Assembly: GCA_018881555.1 (NCBI GenBank)
Contig: JACAXG010000076.1
Coordinates: 2,366,003 to 2,430,002 of the forward strand
Source: Amblyornis subalaris
Lineage: Eukaryota; Chordata; Aves; Passeriformes; Ptilonorhynchidae
DNA length: 64,000 nucleotides
Direction of reading: 5' to 3'
This document shows, piece after piece, positions 50,756 to 62,459 of the stretch (the first letter of the stretch is position 1; every line of letters begins with the position of its first letter). The notes beneath the pieces were generated by a model that had not been told where the DNA came from, ran no database searches, and saw nothing but the letters and a program-made list of their open reading frames with translations. Both the position numbers and the translations under genes were made by a program.

Positions 50756-51070
50756 GAAGGTGACCCCGCCCGGCCCGGGGGAGCGGCGGTCCGGCCCGGG
50801 CGGCGCGGGGAGCGCGGCGCTCGCTGTGCCCGGCCCGGCCCTGCCCGGTGTCACCGCCGGTGTCACCGCCCGGGCCCCGCCGTCCCTCGGGGGACACGGC
50901 GGCGCTCCCGCCGCGGCCGGAAACGGAAGTGTTGGGCACGGCGGAGCATGCTGGGAGATGGAGTTCGAGCGCGGCGGGCTCCTCCGGAAGTGAAGGCGTA
51001 GAAAGCCCTTCTCGCCCCTGACCGCACAGTTGAGGCTTTCAATCCTTAATAAACCTTTAATAAAACTTCC

Positions 51071-51130
51071 ATAAACGACTAATGACATTTCATGACGTTT
51101 AATGACGTTTAAGACCGTTTATTAACGGTG
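51071..51130. repeat. 10-bp-periodic TGACGT-bearing array
   Basis: From 51081 the sequence runs in exact 10-base steps: AATGACATTT, CATGACGTTT, AATGACGTTT, AAGACCGTTT, then a degenerate unit. Two units carry TGACGT, the half-site of CREB/ATF factors, and one carries TGACAT. It lies just outside the GC-rich core of the UBAC1 promoter. Confidence 0.7.
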
Positions 51131-51540
51131 CCGCGGCGAATATGGAGCTGCCCCGGCGCGTTGTGGGGTCGCGTTCTCTCGCCCCGCCCCGGCGCGCTGT
51201 GACGGCNGCGCCGCCCCGGTGCGTGCCGGGAGTCGTAGTTCCGCCGAGCTCCCTTGGAGTCCGGCCCGCGGGGGCTCCGGAACACCCCGGGAGCGCCGGG
51301 GACACCCCGGGCACCGGGAGGATCCTGCTGTCCCGAGCGCGGTGCGACAGAACGGGNTGGAGCGGCCGGGGGCACCGGGCGTTCCCCCGCCGGCCGTTAG
51401 GGGGGGCCCGCGAGCTGCCGCTTCCCGGCCCGCTTCCGTCCGCTCCCGTGGGATGCAATTCCCAGCCAACGCGTGTTGTTTATTTCTACCTTGTATTGTT
51501 AAATTTATTTTACGCGTTATTAAAAACGTGTTNTTTCATA

Positions 51541-51838
51541 CGGGTCGTGCCCGAGCTGCGCCAGTCACTTGGGTTCCGGTTTGGCAAACTCCGCAAAGTT
51601 TGCGCGAGTTTAAGGTACTTATTTATTTACATTAAAGCAATAAACACGTTCGAGAAGTGGCTTCCTTGTCTTCCAGCTGCAGAAGTTAAGAGTGTGGGTT
51701 TCTCGCGGAGGCATTTTGGAAGTCTGACAGCCAATACATCTGATTGTATGGGACAGCCTGTCCCGGGAATGCTGCGGGATTGGGGCAGGATCGCCAGCAA
51801 AGCAGCCACGGGAAGCACCAGGATCTGTCTGTGCCCAA
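51541..51838. repeat. Unclassified ~300-bp interspersed repeat, copy A
   Basis: Direct-oriented relative of 54627-54937. Shared blocks in the same order include TCGTGCCCGAGCTG, TCCAGCTGCAG, GGAGGCATTTTGG, GGGACAGCCT and GGAATGCTG. Read on minus, the element ends in A-rich DNA (ATGAAA), which hints at a retroposed sequence. Family unknown to me. Confidence 0.7.
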
Positions 51839-51839
51839 C

Positions 51840-53600
51840 AACAAAATAAATCCAAGCGTCATCCACTGCCAAGTGCTGGCTACGCTCTCTCTGCACGCTC
51901 CAGGAGCTCTGACTTGTTTTCCCTGACACGCTGTGGGGTTTTTAGCATTAAATACACCATGAAAGGGAGCTTGACACGAAAAAAGGGACTGCAGCTGGTG
52001 GGGTTTTATGGATGTATCAAATGGAGCTGTTCTTGCTCAGAAAGTAGGAGGAATATGCGGTAAATTCATCCCTGAGAATGAGCCCTGCAATGTTCATGTT
52101 ACACACGGGGTGTGGAGTTGGTTGAACGGCAGCTAAAGCTCTCCAGAGGAAATAAATCCAGGCGAAATTAGCAGACCCAGAGACAATAAAAGCAATAAAA
52201 TGTTGTGTGAGGNGGAGCTGAGAGTTCTGGAGAGCCAAAACTCCATCCCATCAAAANCAGAGTTACTTTTGGGGCCGCCAAACTCTGTTGCCCTGCTGAA
52301 ACCCCACGCAGGGCTGCGTCTCTGGGGGTCTTTGCGCTTGCTCCGTGCTGGATCAGAAGCTCCCAGAGGTCAAACGAGAGATTTCCTTTCCCGTTTTCCG
52401 ACATGCCAAGGAATCCCATCCCTCTCTGCCTTGCCGAGCTCGGCCANCAGCTCCAGAGCCCACGAGAGGGAGCAAATTCCTGCTCAGCAAACTCCCCGCC
52501 AGCAGCGGCTCCCTTTGGGAATAACCACACGAGTTTTCCTCCCAAAACCGTGGCCCTGGAGCGGGGGCTGACACGAGGGGACAGTGCAGGCCCCCACGGT
52601 GGCAGTGGGGTGACCCCAGGCCCGACACGTCCCAGCCACCAAATCCACCCTAAGAACTCTTTCCTGCGGATTCCCGGTGGTTTTCCTAGCTGCAACTTTC
52701 CCTGTTCCATGGAGGGAGCTGGAATTCTGGACCCCGACTCGGGAAGGCACCGCTTGGAGCCCCTGGAGTTGGGGAGAACAAAGATAAGGCTGTGCTGGGA
52801 GGTGTTTTAAACCAGCCAAGGAGCAGGGGGTGAGCTCCCAGCGGGATAAATCCAGCGGTGTGGAGCTCCTGGTGTGCAGAGGATCTTCCACAGCCATCAA
52901 GGGGCTCTCAGCAGCTGCAAGGAGAAGGAATATTTGGAGATGAATCTGGAGCTGAGGCAGGGAAAAAAAAGACTTCTGCTTCCTGGCCATCTCTTGCNTT
53001 GAAGCAGTGCTTGCTTAACAAAAGTGGAATACTTTATTTCTGTGCTTTGAATGCAGCTCCTGTGTGCTTGATAAAATGAACCCATAAAATTGCAAATACG
53101 AGGCAATTTGACTACTGATGGCTAATGCATCATAAGGGCCCGGGGAATGGGAGCATTTAAAAATACCCCATTTAAACATTGGGCACTGCCTCCTTCCCTT
53201 GCTCTGCAGCAGAATAAATAAACAATATGTGTCTATTATGTTGATATTGTCCAAAGCCGAAAGAACGAGCGCACAGTGTGTTACTTGCTTTTTATGGCTG
53301 ATCCATTATGCCCAGAGACCAACGTGGGAGCGAGAAAAGGGGGAATCAAGAGCTCTTTTCCTTCGAGGAAAGGCTCCTCTTGTTTTACATCTCCAGGTGA
53401 ATTATTTTCCAGGGTTGCATCCAGCAGCAGGATCCTTCNGTTACCCAACCTTGGCCTGGGGTCTACCCCGTGTTAGGGGGGGACAGCAGACCCAGGAGAG
53501 AGGGGACAGAGCCCACCTATCAAACACCCCCTGTAGTGCAGGGAAACATGGGGGGAGCAGCTCAATGTCATTGTGGAGTCCTGCAGGAAACAAAACACCA
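51840..53600. other. Intergenic, no gene; AT-rich stretch at 52.0-52.2 kb
   Basis: Mixed composition. The segment 52,010-52,210 is AT-rich and repeat-free and could be a conserved element. Overlapping frames at 52.2-53.0 kb run on both strands without domain signals. Confidence 0.4.
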
Positions 53601-53605
53601 GGGAG

Positions 53606-53920
53606 CATGAAAGGAAGATGGACAGAGACTTTTCACAAGGGCCTGGAGTGCCAGGACAAGGGACAGTGGCTTCACACTGGCAGAGGGTGGGGTGAGATGG
53701 GATATTGGGAGGAGATTCTTCCCTGTGAGGGTGGGGAGGCCCTGGCACAGGTTGCCCAGAGAAGCTGTGGCTGCTCCTGGATCCCTGGAAGTGTCCAAGN
53801 CCANGNTGGACGGGGCTTGGAGCAGCCTGGGATAGTGGAAGGTGTCCCTGCCCATGGCAGGGGTGGGACTGGATGAGCTTTAAGGTCCCTCCCAACCCAG
53901 ACCATTCTGGGATTCGAAGA
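53606..53920 (+). mobile_element. CR1 LINE 3' fragment (only plus-strand copy)
   Basis: Reads forward through 'gagattcttccctgtgagggtgg', 'aggttgcccagagaagctgtgg', 'ggtgtccctgcccatggcaggg' and ends CCCTCCCAACCCAGACCATT CTGGGATTC, a normal CR1 3' end. Confidence 0.93.
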
Positions 53921-54626
53921 GGAGAGGTGTGGGAGCAGGACCTTGCCCTCCACAGTCCCTCTTGTGGGCTGATTTCTTCTCTCACAAGGACTCCAAGGAG
54001 CTGATTCCAAACCACCCGGCGCTGGCAGAGCNGGAACATCCAGCTCGGGGAAATCCACACCTGCAAACCCCATAATCTCTTTTAAATCGTCTGAGAGTGG
54101 GAGGAATAAAAGAGAGTGAGAATTACACTACCCCCCCCAGCTTTTCCTGGGCAATCTCAGAATTTATCGAGACAACTCCTGTGGGATGCTCCATCATGTC
54201 ATCCAAGACTTGTGTATCGACTCTTTTCCTGCTGCTGCTGAGGGAAGAAATATGATAACGGGAGGGATAATGAAGCAGACATGTTTTCTCCAAATCAAAC
54301 CCATTCTCCCTTCAGCCGGGAGGAAAGGGTAGAGAACTTTCCCTTCACGATATTTTTCTCGGTAATGTGTTTTGACAATTTAATTTAGAAGTCATAGAGT
54401 AGCGAAGACAAAGTCACCGGGTGGGTGGACATCGGCGAGTTCAGTTGCCTTTGTGATGAATTGGTGATAGTACAGAGATGACAAAACAACACAGGGGGAC
54501 AAGAAGGAGGCTGGCAGCACTGTCGGCAGCAGGCACGGGATAAATTGAACGCTACACTTCATCCAGGAGCCTCGACGTTCCCAGGCATCCCGACGTAATT
54601 TATGAATTGCAATTAGCATTTTATTA

Positions 54627-54937
54627 CGGCTCGTGCCCGAGCTGTGCCTGTCACCTGGGTCCAGGTTTTGCAAGAGCTGCAGAGCAAAGTTTTCCTAAGT
54701 TTAAAGTACCTATTTATTTCAATTGAAGGGATAAATAGGCTCACGAGTTTGCTCTCCTGTTCTCCAGCTGCAGAGGTTGAGAGGGTGGGTTTTTTGAGGA
54801 GGCATTTTGGGGCTCTGGCAGCCCCACACATCTGTCCTGCTCGTGTGGGACAGCCTATCCCNGGAATGCTGTGGGATTGGTGCAGGATCACCAAAAAAGC
54901 AGCCCCGGGAAGCAGCAGGACCTATCTGTGCCCCACA
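54627..54937. repeat. Unclassified ~300-bp interspersed repeat, copy B
   Basis: Second copy of the element at 51541, same orientation, about 3.1 kb away. It shares the same ordered blocks. Copy A retains more CpG than copy B (for example CGCGGAGGC versus TGAGGAGGC), consistent with independent decay. Confidence 0.7.
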
Positions 54938-55439
54938 GCCTCAGTTTGGGGTCTCAGCTGTGCCCTCGCTCCCACCTGGGTCCGAGTCCTCTCCATGTGC
55001 TGCTCTTGGGGGAGCCCCGTCCTGCTCCTTCACACCTGAGAGCTCCCGGGTTTATTTCTCCTTTCCTGAGACACGGAAACTCCTGTCTCTGGCCCTCTGG
55101 CAGCTTCCCNGGTCAGACAGCAGAGGAGCAGCCACTCCTCCTCTCCTCCTGCTGCCCTCTCCATCCCTTCTGCTTTCCCTGCCCTGCAAAAAGAAAATCG
55201 TCCTAAAAACCATTCTGAAAACAGCGTTTGAAGTTGGAAACNGGAAGATTTTGTGGGTAATAACCACCAGGCTGTCATTTCCAGCACTGGTTCGGGACCC
55301 ACAGCACCCCAGGGCCGCGGGCGGGCGGGAGGGCGCCCAGGCCGGGATCCCTCTGCCCATCCAGCTTTGCCTGGAGCCGATGCAGGGACACAGATCTATT
55401 GTACAATTTAACTCCAGAGTCACTCTGAAAGGCCCCTGA

Positions 55440-55800
55440 CTGTGTTCGGAACGACTCTGCAGGTTGTTATAAATATACAAAGCTTTTTGTGGGGATATTC
55501 ATGAAATTCTATCACCACTTACCCTGNCTGGTAATGGCCTTGTTTATGTATGGGCTCTATACCTGGCTTTGCAGCCTCTCCAAACACAATTCCATTACGG
55601 TGTTTAACTGCTCTATCAGTGTAGTACTTAGCTCTCTCTGCTTCCCAGCACAGCTCCTTAATGGCCAGGGAAGGTATTAGGCACTGCAGTTTGTGAGTAT
55701 TCAAAAGAAAGTTCAAATCTCACGATGTCTTTATTTTAAAATTCATGGAATTTCTAAGTACCAACTTGTAAGCCATGACCAAATAGTAATTTCTTTCTTA
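55440..55800. other. AT-rich candidate conserved non-coding element
   Basis: Repeat-free stretch with TTTATG, TAATGG and AATTCC-type motifs and no coding frame, bounded by GC-rich DNA. Resembles enhancer-type elements; conservation untested. Confidence 0.3.
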
Positions 55801-56559
55801 AACAGCTTCCCCACCCCCCCATCTTTCTCCTTCACCAGTTAACTTGCTCTCACCACAGCTCTGTGGATGTTGGTCCCTCCCTGTCCCCAGCTGCAGGGTC
55901 CCCAACACCCTCGGGCTCCCCACCAGCTCTTTTCTGCCCAAGAGCAGCCACAACCCACACCAAGCAGGGGGACATTGCTCTGAGGGCACTGTGGGGGTCA
56001 CTTTGGGGGTTTGCAGCTGGTATGGGGCAGGGAACCACCCGTGCCCTCCCCNAGGAGCACTGGGGGGAGCAGATCCAGGGGGAAAAGAGAATTAGGATAT
56101 TTAAAAGGATGTGCAGTACCTGTGTGAGAAGGGCAGCAGGACCAGGCCACTGGTGGTTCTGGGGACGACAGGGGTGGGAATCGTCCCTCAGGTCCTTCCT
56201 CAGCAGCAGCTGTGGTGGGGTGACCCCNGCTGGGCTCTGGGTGCCACCAAAACTGCCCCATCACCGCCACCCCTGTACCCTCTGCCCCCAAACCCTCGCC
56301 ACGCAACCCCAGCACATCAGCGTTCTCCTTTTTGGCACTGCTTGGATCCAGTTCCCAGATTCCTTCCCTAAACGGAGAAGAAAAAGCTTTCAACTCAATA
56401 TTCAAAGTCCCAAAGTCCCACTTCCCACACAGAGCGATGAATCCCCACCTCCTCCAGCCACTGCCTCATCCATCAGGTGCTGTTTAACCTGGGACTGTCA
56501 CCGTGGCATCTGGTGGCAGGAGGCAGCTGGGAGGATCTGCCTCCCCTTTCCAGCTGATC

Positions 56560-56945
56560 AAGAGCATTTTCTCGTTTCCTCGTATGTTTTGGCAGAATGT
56601 CACAATTTAATTGTTGGAAACAAGAGCAGGAAATATTAGCAGCACTGGCACAATAGGATTTTAATTTAGCTTCAGGACAGAAATGGGTCTCTAGCAGAGT
56701 GCCAGGCTCCAGGATTGCCTGTGAGTACGAGGAGCCTGGAGTTTGCCTAATAGTTTGCACAACTGGGGTAATTCTGTAGGGATGCGAGGGACTTAATTGG
56801 GCTCATGCTTAAACACCCTCGTAATGCGAGGCACACTGCGTGCTCCCAGCATCATTATTAAACAGCCCATTTCACTTTTTAATGATCATCTTGGATCACT
56901 GTAACAGTGATCAGCAAATAATCCTGGCCAAATAAACATCTGTCT
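56560..56945. other. AT-rich candidate conserved non-coding element with palindrome
   Basis: Contains many TAATT/ATTA cores and a perfect 19-nt inverted repeat, GATCACTGT-A-ACAGTGATC, at 56894-56912. No frame or repeat family. Confidence 0.35.
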
Positions 56946-57169
56946 TCCGNGCTCCCGCAGCTGGGGCTGCCGCTGGGCTCCGAGTGAGGCTGGGACAGAG
57001 GGACAGCAGAGTCCCCAGCCCCAAGGGACCCCAAATAACCCCCCTGCTCAGTGCTCTTTGTCAAGCCGGGGGGGCTCAGAGGTTGGGGTGGGTCCTCAAC
57101 ACCACGTTACCCCTTGGGCCAGCAGTGTCTGCCCCAAACACCACGGGGCGGCTGCAGGAGGGGTCTCAC

Positions 57170-57320
57170 CGACATTGAGGTAAAATATGGGGCATCGCTA
57201 AATTATTCAGTTGGCGAGAGGGGCTCTCAGGATGGCGTGTTGCTCTTCTGCAGTGTAATTAATAGTCTTTAGATTAAATATGAAATCATTCCTGCTCATT
57301 AATAATTCAGCGGCAGCGTG
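57170..57320. other. AT-rich candidate conserved non-coding element
   Basis: Short AT-rich block with TAATTAATAG and ATTAATAATTC, flanked by GC-rich sequence and with no frame. Confidence 0.3.
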
Positions 57321-57399
57321 GCGATCTTGGGAGAGCAGCAGCACTTCATATTCCTCTCAAGTCTGGTGCCTGGAACGCTTTGGGGGAAGCGGCCGCCCT

Positions 57400-59470
57400 T
57401 TCATCCATCTCAATTACAGCTGCTGCCTGCTCATTTCCTTCTTGAACGTTGTTTTGCAAAGGTGTAAAACTCTTCCGCTTCCCGGGGGTAGGTGCCAGGC
57501 GGTGCCAGCGCGTCCTGGAGGGGATTGGTGCTCTGCAGCCACTGAGGTGCCACCCTCGGCGCTTCCCGCGGTGTCCGTGGCCAACCCGGGCCGTGCCGCG
57601 AGCTTTGGGGTCGGACGGAGCTCGAACACNCCTTCGCCTTCCTCTCCCCGAGCGTGCGGCCGCTCCTTGCCGCATCCCGGGGCTGGGAAGGAGCTCCCCG
57701 CGGCCGAGGCGCCCGCGCTGCCACCCTGCCCTGGCTTCTGCCATCGTGCTGGTGGCCTCGGCCGCGGCAAAACCACCAGCACCGGCCCCAGCCGCACACC
57801 AGCCTGGTCCCCGTAATTCGCGGCNAACGGGAGCTGTCCCACCTCTCCTCCGCCTCTGCCCCCAGGCCCCTGCGCTGCGCTTTTACAGGCGGGATGGGGA
57901 CGGCGCTTTTTGCTAATGCTGACAACCACCGTAATTTAGCTTTACACCAGCACTAAAACCGGAGGAAAAATTCATGTCCTGGGACATCTGTGACACAGTT
58001 GCTGCTGAGGGCGGATTTATGTGCAGCTCCAGCAGCTCCCGGCAAGGAAAACACCCCGGTGCNTTTGGAGAGGTGAAACAGCCCTGAACGGACTCCAGCC
58101 ATGGAATCAGCTGTCCCAGGGATGCTCCTGCGGGGACAAACCCCTGCTTCACCTTATTCCAGCGTGATCAGTGGGATAGGGGAGGGAGGAAAGGCAAATC
58201 CACATCTTTCTGTGATGCTGGTGGGTTCATGCCCTAGTGCTGGACCTGTCAGGCATCCACAGCCCCACTGCGCTGGTCCGGGGTGTGAGGATGCCCTGGA
58301 GGGAGCAGGAATGCTCAGGGGCAGGAACAAGCAGCAGTGTGAGCAGATGGGTGGCTAAATGCACCCCGAAGGTGGCACCTGTAGCAGAAGGAATATTTTG
58401 GGATGCCAGGCCGGAGCTGTGCCAGCAGCAGCTCCGGAGGGTCCCTGCTTTTTGCCGAGTGCCGTAATTCCTGTTCCCAAACAGCAAACAAATGTTAGGC
58501 AGCTGCTGCAGGAAAATCTGAAACCGAAGCCAATCCCCCGGGGTGCAGCAGCGAGGAGGGGCGAAGGGCGGGATGAGGCTGATCCCGGCCCAGNGCAGGG
58601 AACTGCAGCCCTGGGCTCGGCTGGGTGAGGGCAACAGCCCCGGGGGTCCCGGGGAGTCCCAAATGCAGGTGCTAAATGTCACCTCTCCCGAGGAGCCCCG
58701 AACATCCACGCGGCTGCCGTAACCTTTACGGAGCCCTCCCGGTTCCCCCCGAGCTGTTACAAGAGGATAAACTTGTTTGCACACCTGGCTGGGTTTTAAA
58801 TAGGTTTAATTCCTTTGTGCCTCTCCGCCGCTTCCCGCGATGACTCAATGACTTGTCAGCTGTCGAGGGCTGAACGTGCCGGCTCCGACCTGCCCCCGCA
58901 CTGCTTCCCACCGGGAGCATCCCCCGGGACGGCTGGGAGCTGCTCGGGCACGGAGGGGATTGGCCAACAGTGCGGTGCTGCACCCAAAATGCGGCTTTCC
59001 CTGGGGTGAGAGGATGTGGGGTGATGGGAGAGGAGGGGCAGCGAGAGGCCAGAGGCACCTTAGNGGGTCAAAAAGCCTCCGGTGGAGTCTCGTGGTATTG
59101 GGCATCCTCCCAGGAGGGGCTGGTCCACAAATCCCCTCTGCTGAATAGTGGGATCCCCACATCCTGTGGGAGAGTGGCCGGGGCGATGGGGGACAACGCT
59201 GGGGCTGGATCCATCCCCAAATCACCCCAAAGATGCTGGTGGCCCCAACCTGGGTGTGAGGAGGGGCTGGGGGAGCCGGAGCTGGAGAGATCCTGGGCAT
59301 CCTCCCACGGGCTGGTAGGTGGTGCCCAAGCGGTGATTCCTCATTAAACCGGACACAAATCCAGGCAGGAATAACAGAGTGGATTTCCAAGACCTGCTTC
59401 TTTAGGGGACCCTTCTGCACGGTCCGGTGGGATAGGAAAGCAGAACCATGAGGGAGCATATTAGCGAACA
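57400..59470. other. GC-rich intergenic, no gene recognised
   Basis: CpG-containing sequence, denser around 57.5-57.9 kb. Frames on both strands are compositional. I find no exon I can support. Confidence 0.4.
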
Positions 59471-59479
59471 TGGAAACCT

Positions 59480-60125
59480 TCTTTTCGGGTGCTGCGCACT
59501 CATAAATGAATCCACTTTATAGAGCCATAGCAGAGAGGAAATGACTATTCGGAGCCTGATTTATCTGCTCAAATGCTTTGTAGTACTTCAGATTAATAAA
59601 AATATTTAATAAAGAATCAAGTTGGTTTATGCAAAGAGAATCACATCCCCTGTATTTTTATTACTGAAAAATTGGAAGCGGGAAGGAATAATGATATAAG
59701 CTACTGTATAAATGACAAAAATACCCATTCTAGTTATATGCATTGCTGTACAATCTTCTTCTATCCTATAAACATAATATATTCTTATGCCTATTTCAAC
59801 TGATTCAGTAGTCATATGCTGCATTGTGCAGTTTAATACCATCCCGTCCTCAACAGCTCTGGCAAGTGATTAAATAAGAAATAAATTTTGCTGTCATTGC
59901 ATTTAAAATCAAATCAAGGATCATTTGTTACCCCAAACGAACCAGTTATCCTGCTCTGCTCGTAAGGAGGCTGCTGTTTGCTGAAGCATTTAGAAATGTA
60001 TATATAGTAAACTCTTTGCATAATGGCTTGTACTGTAATATGATCTTTATGAGCCTCCCGCTCCGGAGACACTCGGCAGCGCCAATAAACAGCACATTGC
60101 TTTTTTAATTTAAAGTTATAGGTAT
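59480..60125. other. Longest AT-rich candidate conserved non-coding element
   Basis: About 650 bp, AT-rich, free of repeats and of frames on either strand beyond chance, with many homeodomain-type cores (ATTA, TTTATG, TAAT). It stands out from GC-rich flanks on both sides. Confidence 0.4.
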
Positions 60126-60359
60126 GAGACACTCCGCATTCTCCCCGTGTTCCTCTGAGCCTTGTTGGCCGTGCCACCGAGCTGGGGGCAAAGCTTTGTG
60201 CCCCCCAGCGTCCCCCAGACCCCGTGGGGCGTCACAGCGGCAACCCCCGGTGCCTGCGGGTCCCCCCCGACACCTCCAGCAGCCCCCACGGAGAAATCCA
60301 GCACTGCCAGACCCCAGCCAGCCAGGGAATAGGCCCAGGAGGGAGAGACAAACTGTCCC

Positions 60360-61130
60360 ATTCACCAAGTACATTAAATTTAATGCCAGCGCCTCGTTAA
60401 TGGCCCCTCACGTTATAATGTGTAATATAAACCTACAAATTAATNGCGATACCTTCGGAAGCTTCTCTAACTGCTGCTGGAATGAAACCTGGCTAATAAC
60501 CATCATTTCAAAGTCCATTCTGGTTAGGAGATTGTGTCTGACCAAACTCCTTTTGTTGGCTCATTATTCTAATTCCTCTCCTCCCCAGGAATTGCCATTC
60601 TTTGAGCACCTCCACGTCGTCGCTGGGATTTACCCGAGAGCAGCTGCTCCTTTCCTCTGGGATTTCATCCACGGGTGAGCCTGCACTGGTGAACCACCTG
60701 CCTCGTGCTCCAGGTGTGAGCAAAAGCCCGGGGAGGGAACCTCTTAGAAAGAAAAAAAATCAAAGAATTTTCATTTTGAAAATGGCCATTGTAAGAAAAA
60801 GGAGGTGCCCCGGGGTGCCCCTGGTGGGTTTGGGCATGGCTGTTGGCTCCCAGCCCCTCACCATCAGCCACAGACCCATCACGGACCCCGCCGAGCCCAC
60901 TGGGTAAATTATTTGTTGCAAATTATTTGCTCAGCTTTAATTATCAAGTTTTGGCACCCATTAGTTAAACCNGTTAATTTTATTACGGAGAAAACAACAA
61001 ATCACACGGCTGACAATAATGAGGATGAACAGGCATTTAATTATCCTTGTTCTAGACAGAACAATTATTAATTTTAAATTGCAAAAACTCATTTGAAAAG
61101 TTTGGAGTCTGGAGAATTGTCGTGGGGAGC
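60360..61130. other. Two AT-rich candidate conserved elements
   Basis: Blocks at 60,360-60,560 and 60,905-61,130, with CTAACTG, TAATTATCAAG, TTTAATTATCC and ATTATTAATTT sequences. They are separated by GC-richer DNA. No coding content. Confidence 0.35.
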
Positions 61131-61908
61131 GGGATTATTGCTGCGGGAGAGCTCCGGTCAGCNCCTTCATTAATACCAGGAACCCCAGGAAATCAATTCC
61201 TGCACCAGCCTCTTCCTCCCCGCTGGAAAGTGCAGGAATAAAACGAATAAACTTTCGTGTGGGGGTTGTTAAAAGAGGTTTGGAGTCACTCTTGCACCCG
61301 CTGCTGGACCTGGGAGGGTTTGGGGTCCCTCTGAGCACCCCAGGGCACAGCAAGGAGGATCCCACCGCTTTGGGACAGCACAGATCCCTCCCCTCAGGCC
61401 CTTCCTCAAGGCAACCTAGAGGCTCAAGGAAGAGAAAAAAAACACCCAATAATAAAAGTTGGGGGAATGAATCTGAAGCTGGAAGAAACAACTGGAATCT
61501 CATCNTTTATCCCCAGTGGTCAGTGGCACAGATAACATTTTTCAAAGTGTAATTGCAGTCAATTGTACTTTCCCCCCAGTGCCCGTCAGCTCAGCTGGTG
61601 TGATAAATGTTGGCTTTTAAGCAAGAATGGATTGATTATTAATAGCTTAGATACCAGTTACAGGAACTGCAATAAAACTAGATTTTAATTTCCCTCTCTA
61701 TTAAGGAATCTCNTGTTTCATTCAACGTAGAGAGAAAATAGGGGGTTTTGCAAAGATATTAGATTTACTGCCACCATAAAAGATCATTGATGCACCCAAC
61801 TCTGGGCTATGTTTGACTGAATTTTCAACAAAAGGCTGCTCGGTGGGTCTCTGAGTCTCCTCGTGCCCAGCCCTGAACCTTCCTGGCACCAGTGAGCAGT
61901 GGGTTTCA

Positions 61909-62070
61909 TTGAATCCCAGAATTGTTGAGTAGGAAGAGACCTTAAAGCTCATCCCATTCCACCCCCTGCGATGGGCAGGGACACCTTCCCCTATCCCAGC
62001 TTGCTCTAAGCTCCATCCAGCCTGGCCTTGGACACTTCCAGGGATGGGGCAGCCACAGCTTCTCTGGGAA
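61909..62070 (-). mobile_element. CR1 LINE 3' fragment
   Basis: Plus strand reads ATCCCAGAATTGTTGAGTAG GAAGAGACC, 'ccccctgcgatgggcagggacacctt' and 'ttggacacttccagggatggggcagccacagc'. Confidence 0.9.
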
Positions 62071-62459
62071 GCATTTCCACATCTCCAGTGTCTTCAATGA
62101 CAGCAGAACCAGGCATCAGTTCCTGATCTTCCGATCTCCCTCCTGTGCACTCCTGCTCCTCACTAAACCCAAAATCCCAGCAGAAAATCACTTAATCNGG
62201 GTAGGGATGTTTTGGCTGTGATTTGTGTCTAAGTCAGGAGCAAAAGCATAAAAGCTGCCTTGACTGAAGAACATAGTTGTGCATTTTAATCTCTTATAAC
62301 TTACTTTTATGATGTAATTCTGAATTATGTTATTGCATTTGTATTTAGAGAGCACACCAGATGGTGCATGCAGTAACACTTTAAATTAGGGTTTCCCAAA
62401 TACACATTAAATTTAGATTTAATAAGACAGTTATCACATGGGAATTAAATACCAATTGA

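Larger units (their letters stand above)
50340..51460 (-). promoter_or_regulatory. UBAC1: CpG island promoter of UBAC1
   Basis: A dense CpG region spans exon 1 and about 800 bp upstream. Motifs seen: ETS-type CCGGAAGTG at 50984-50992 and ACGGAAGTG at 50923-50931, a ZNF143/Staf-type match (reverse of TCCCAGCATGC) at 50946-50964, and a second related one at 51221-51240. No TATA box is visible. The layout fits a housekeeping promoter. Divergent plus-strand transcription is possible but no plus-strand gene is recognisable. Confidence 0.85.

Noticed and set aside
50438..51088. Long frames antisense and out of frame over UBAC1 exon 1
   Set aside because: Compositional shadows of the UBAC1 CpG island with no conserved features.
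53473..54073. Minus frames of 133-197 codons
   Set aside because: Antisense to the plus-strand CR1 copy, so not a gene.
55863..56639. 258-codon plus-strand frame
   Set aside because: Low-information Pro/Ser/Trp-rich translation crossing a GC-rich to AT-rich boundary, with competing minus frames.
57280..57956. Possible GC-rich exon group near 57.5-57.9 kb
   Set aside because: Four frames on two strands are open together. No splice-bounded segment or recognisable peptide stands out.
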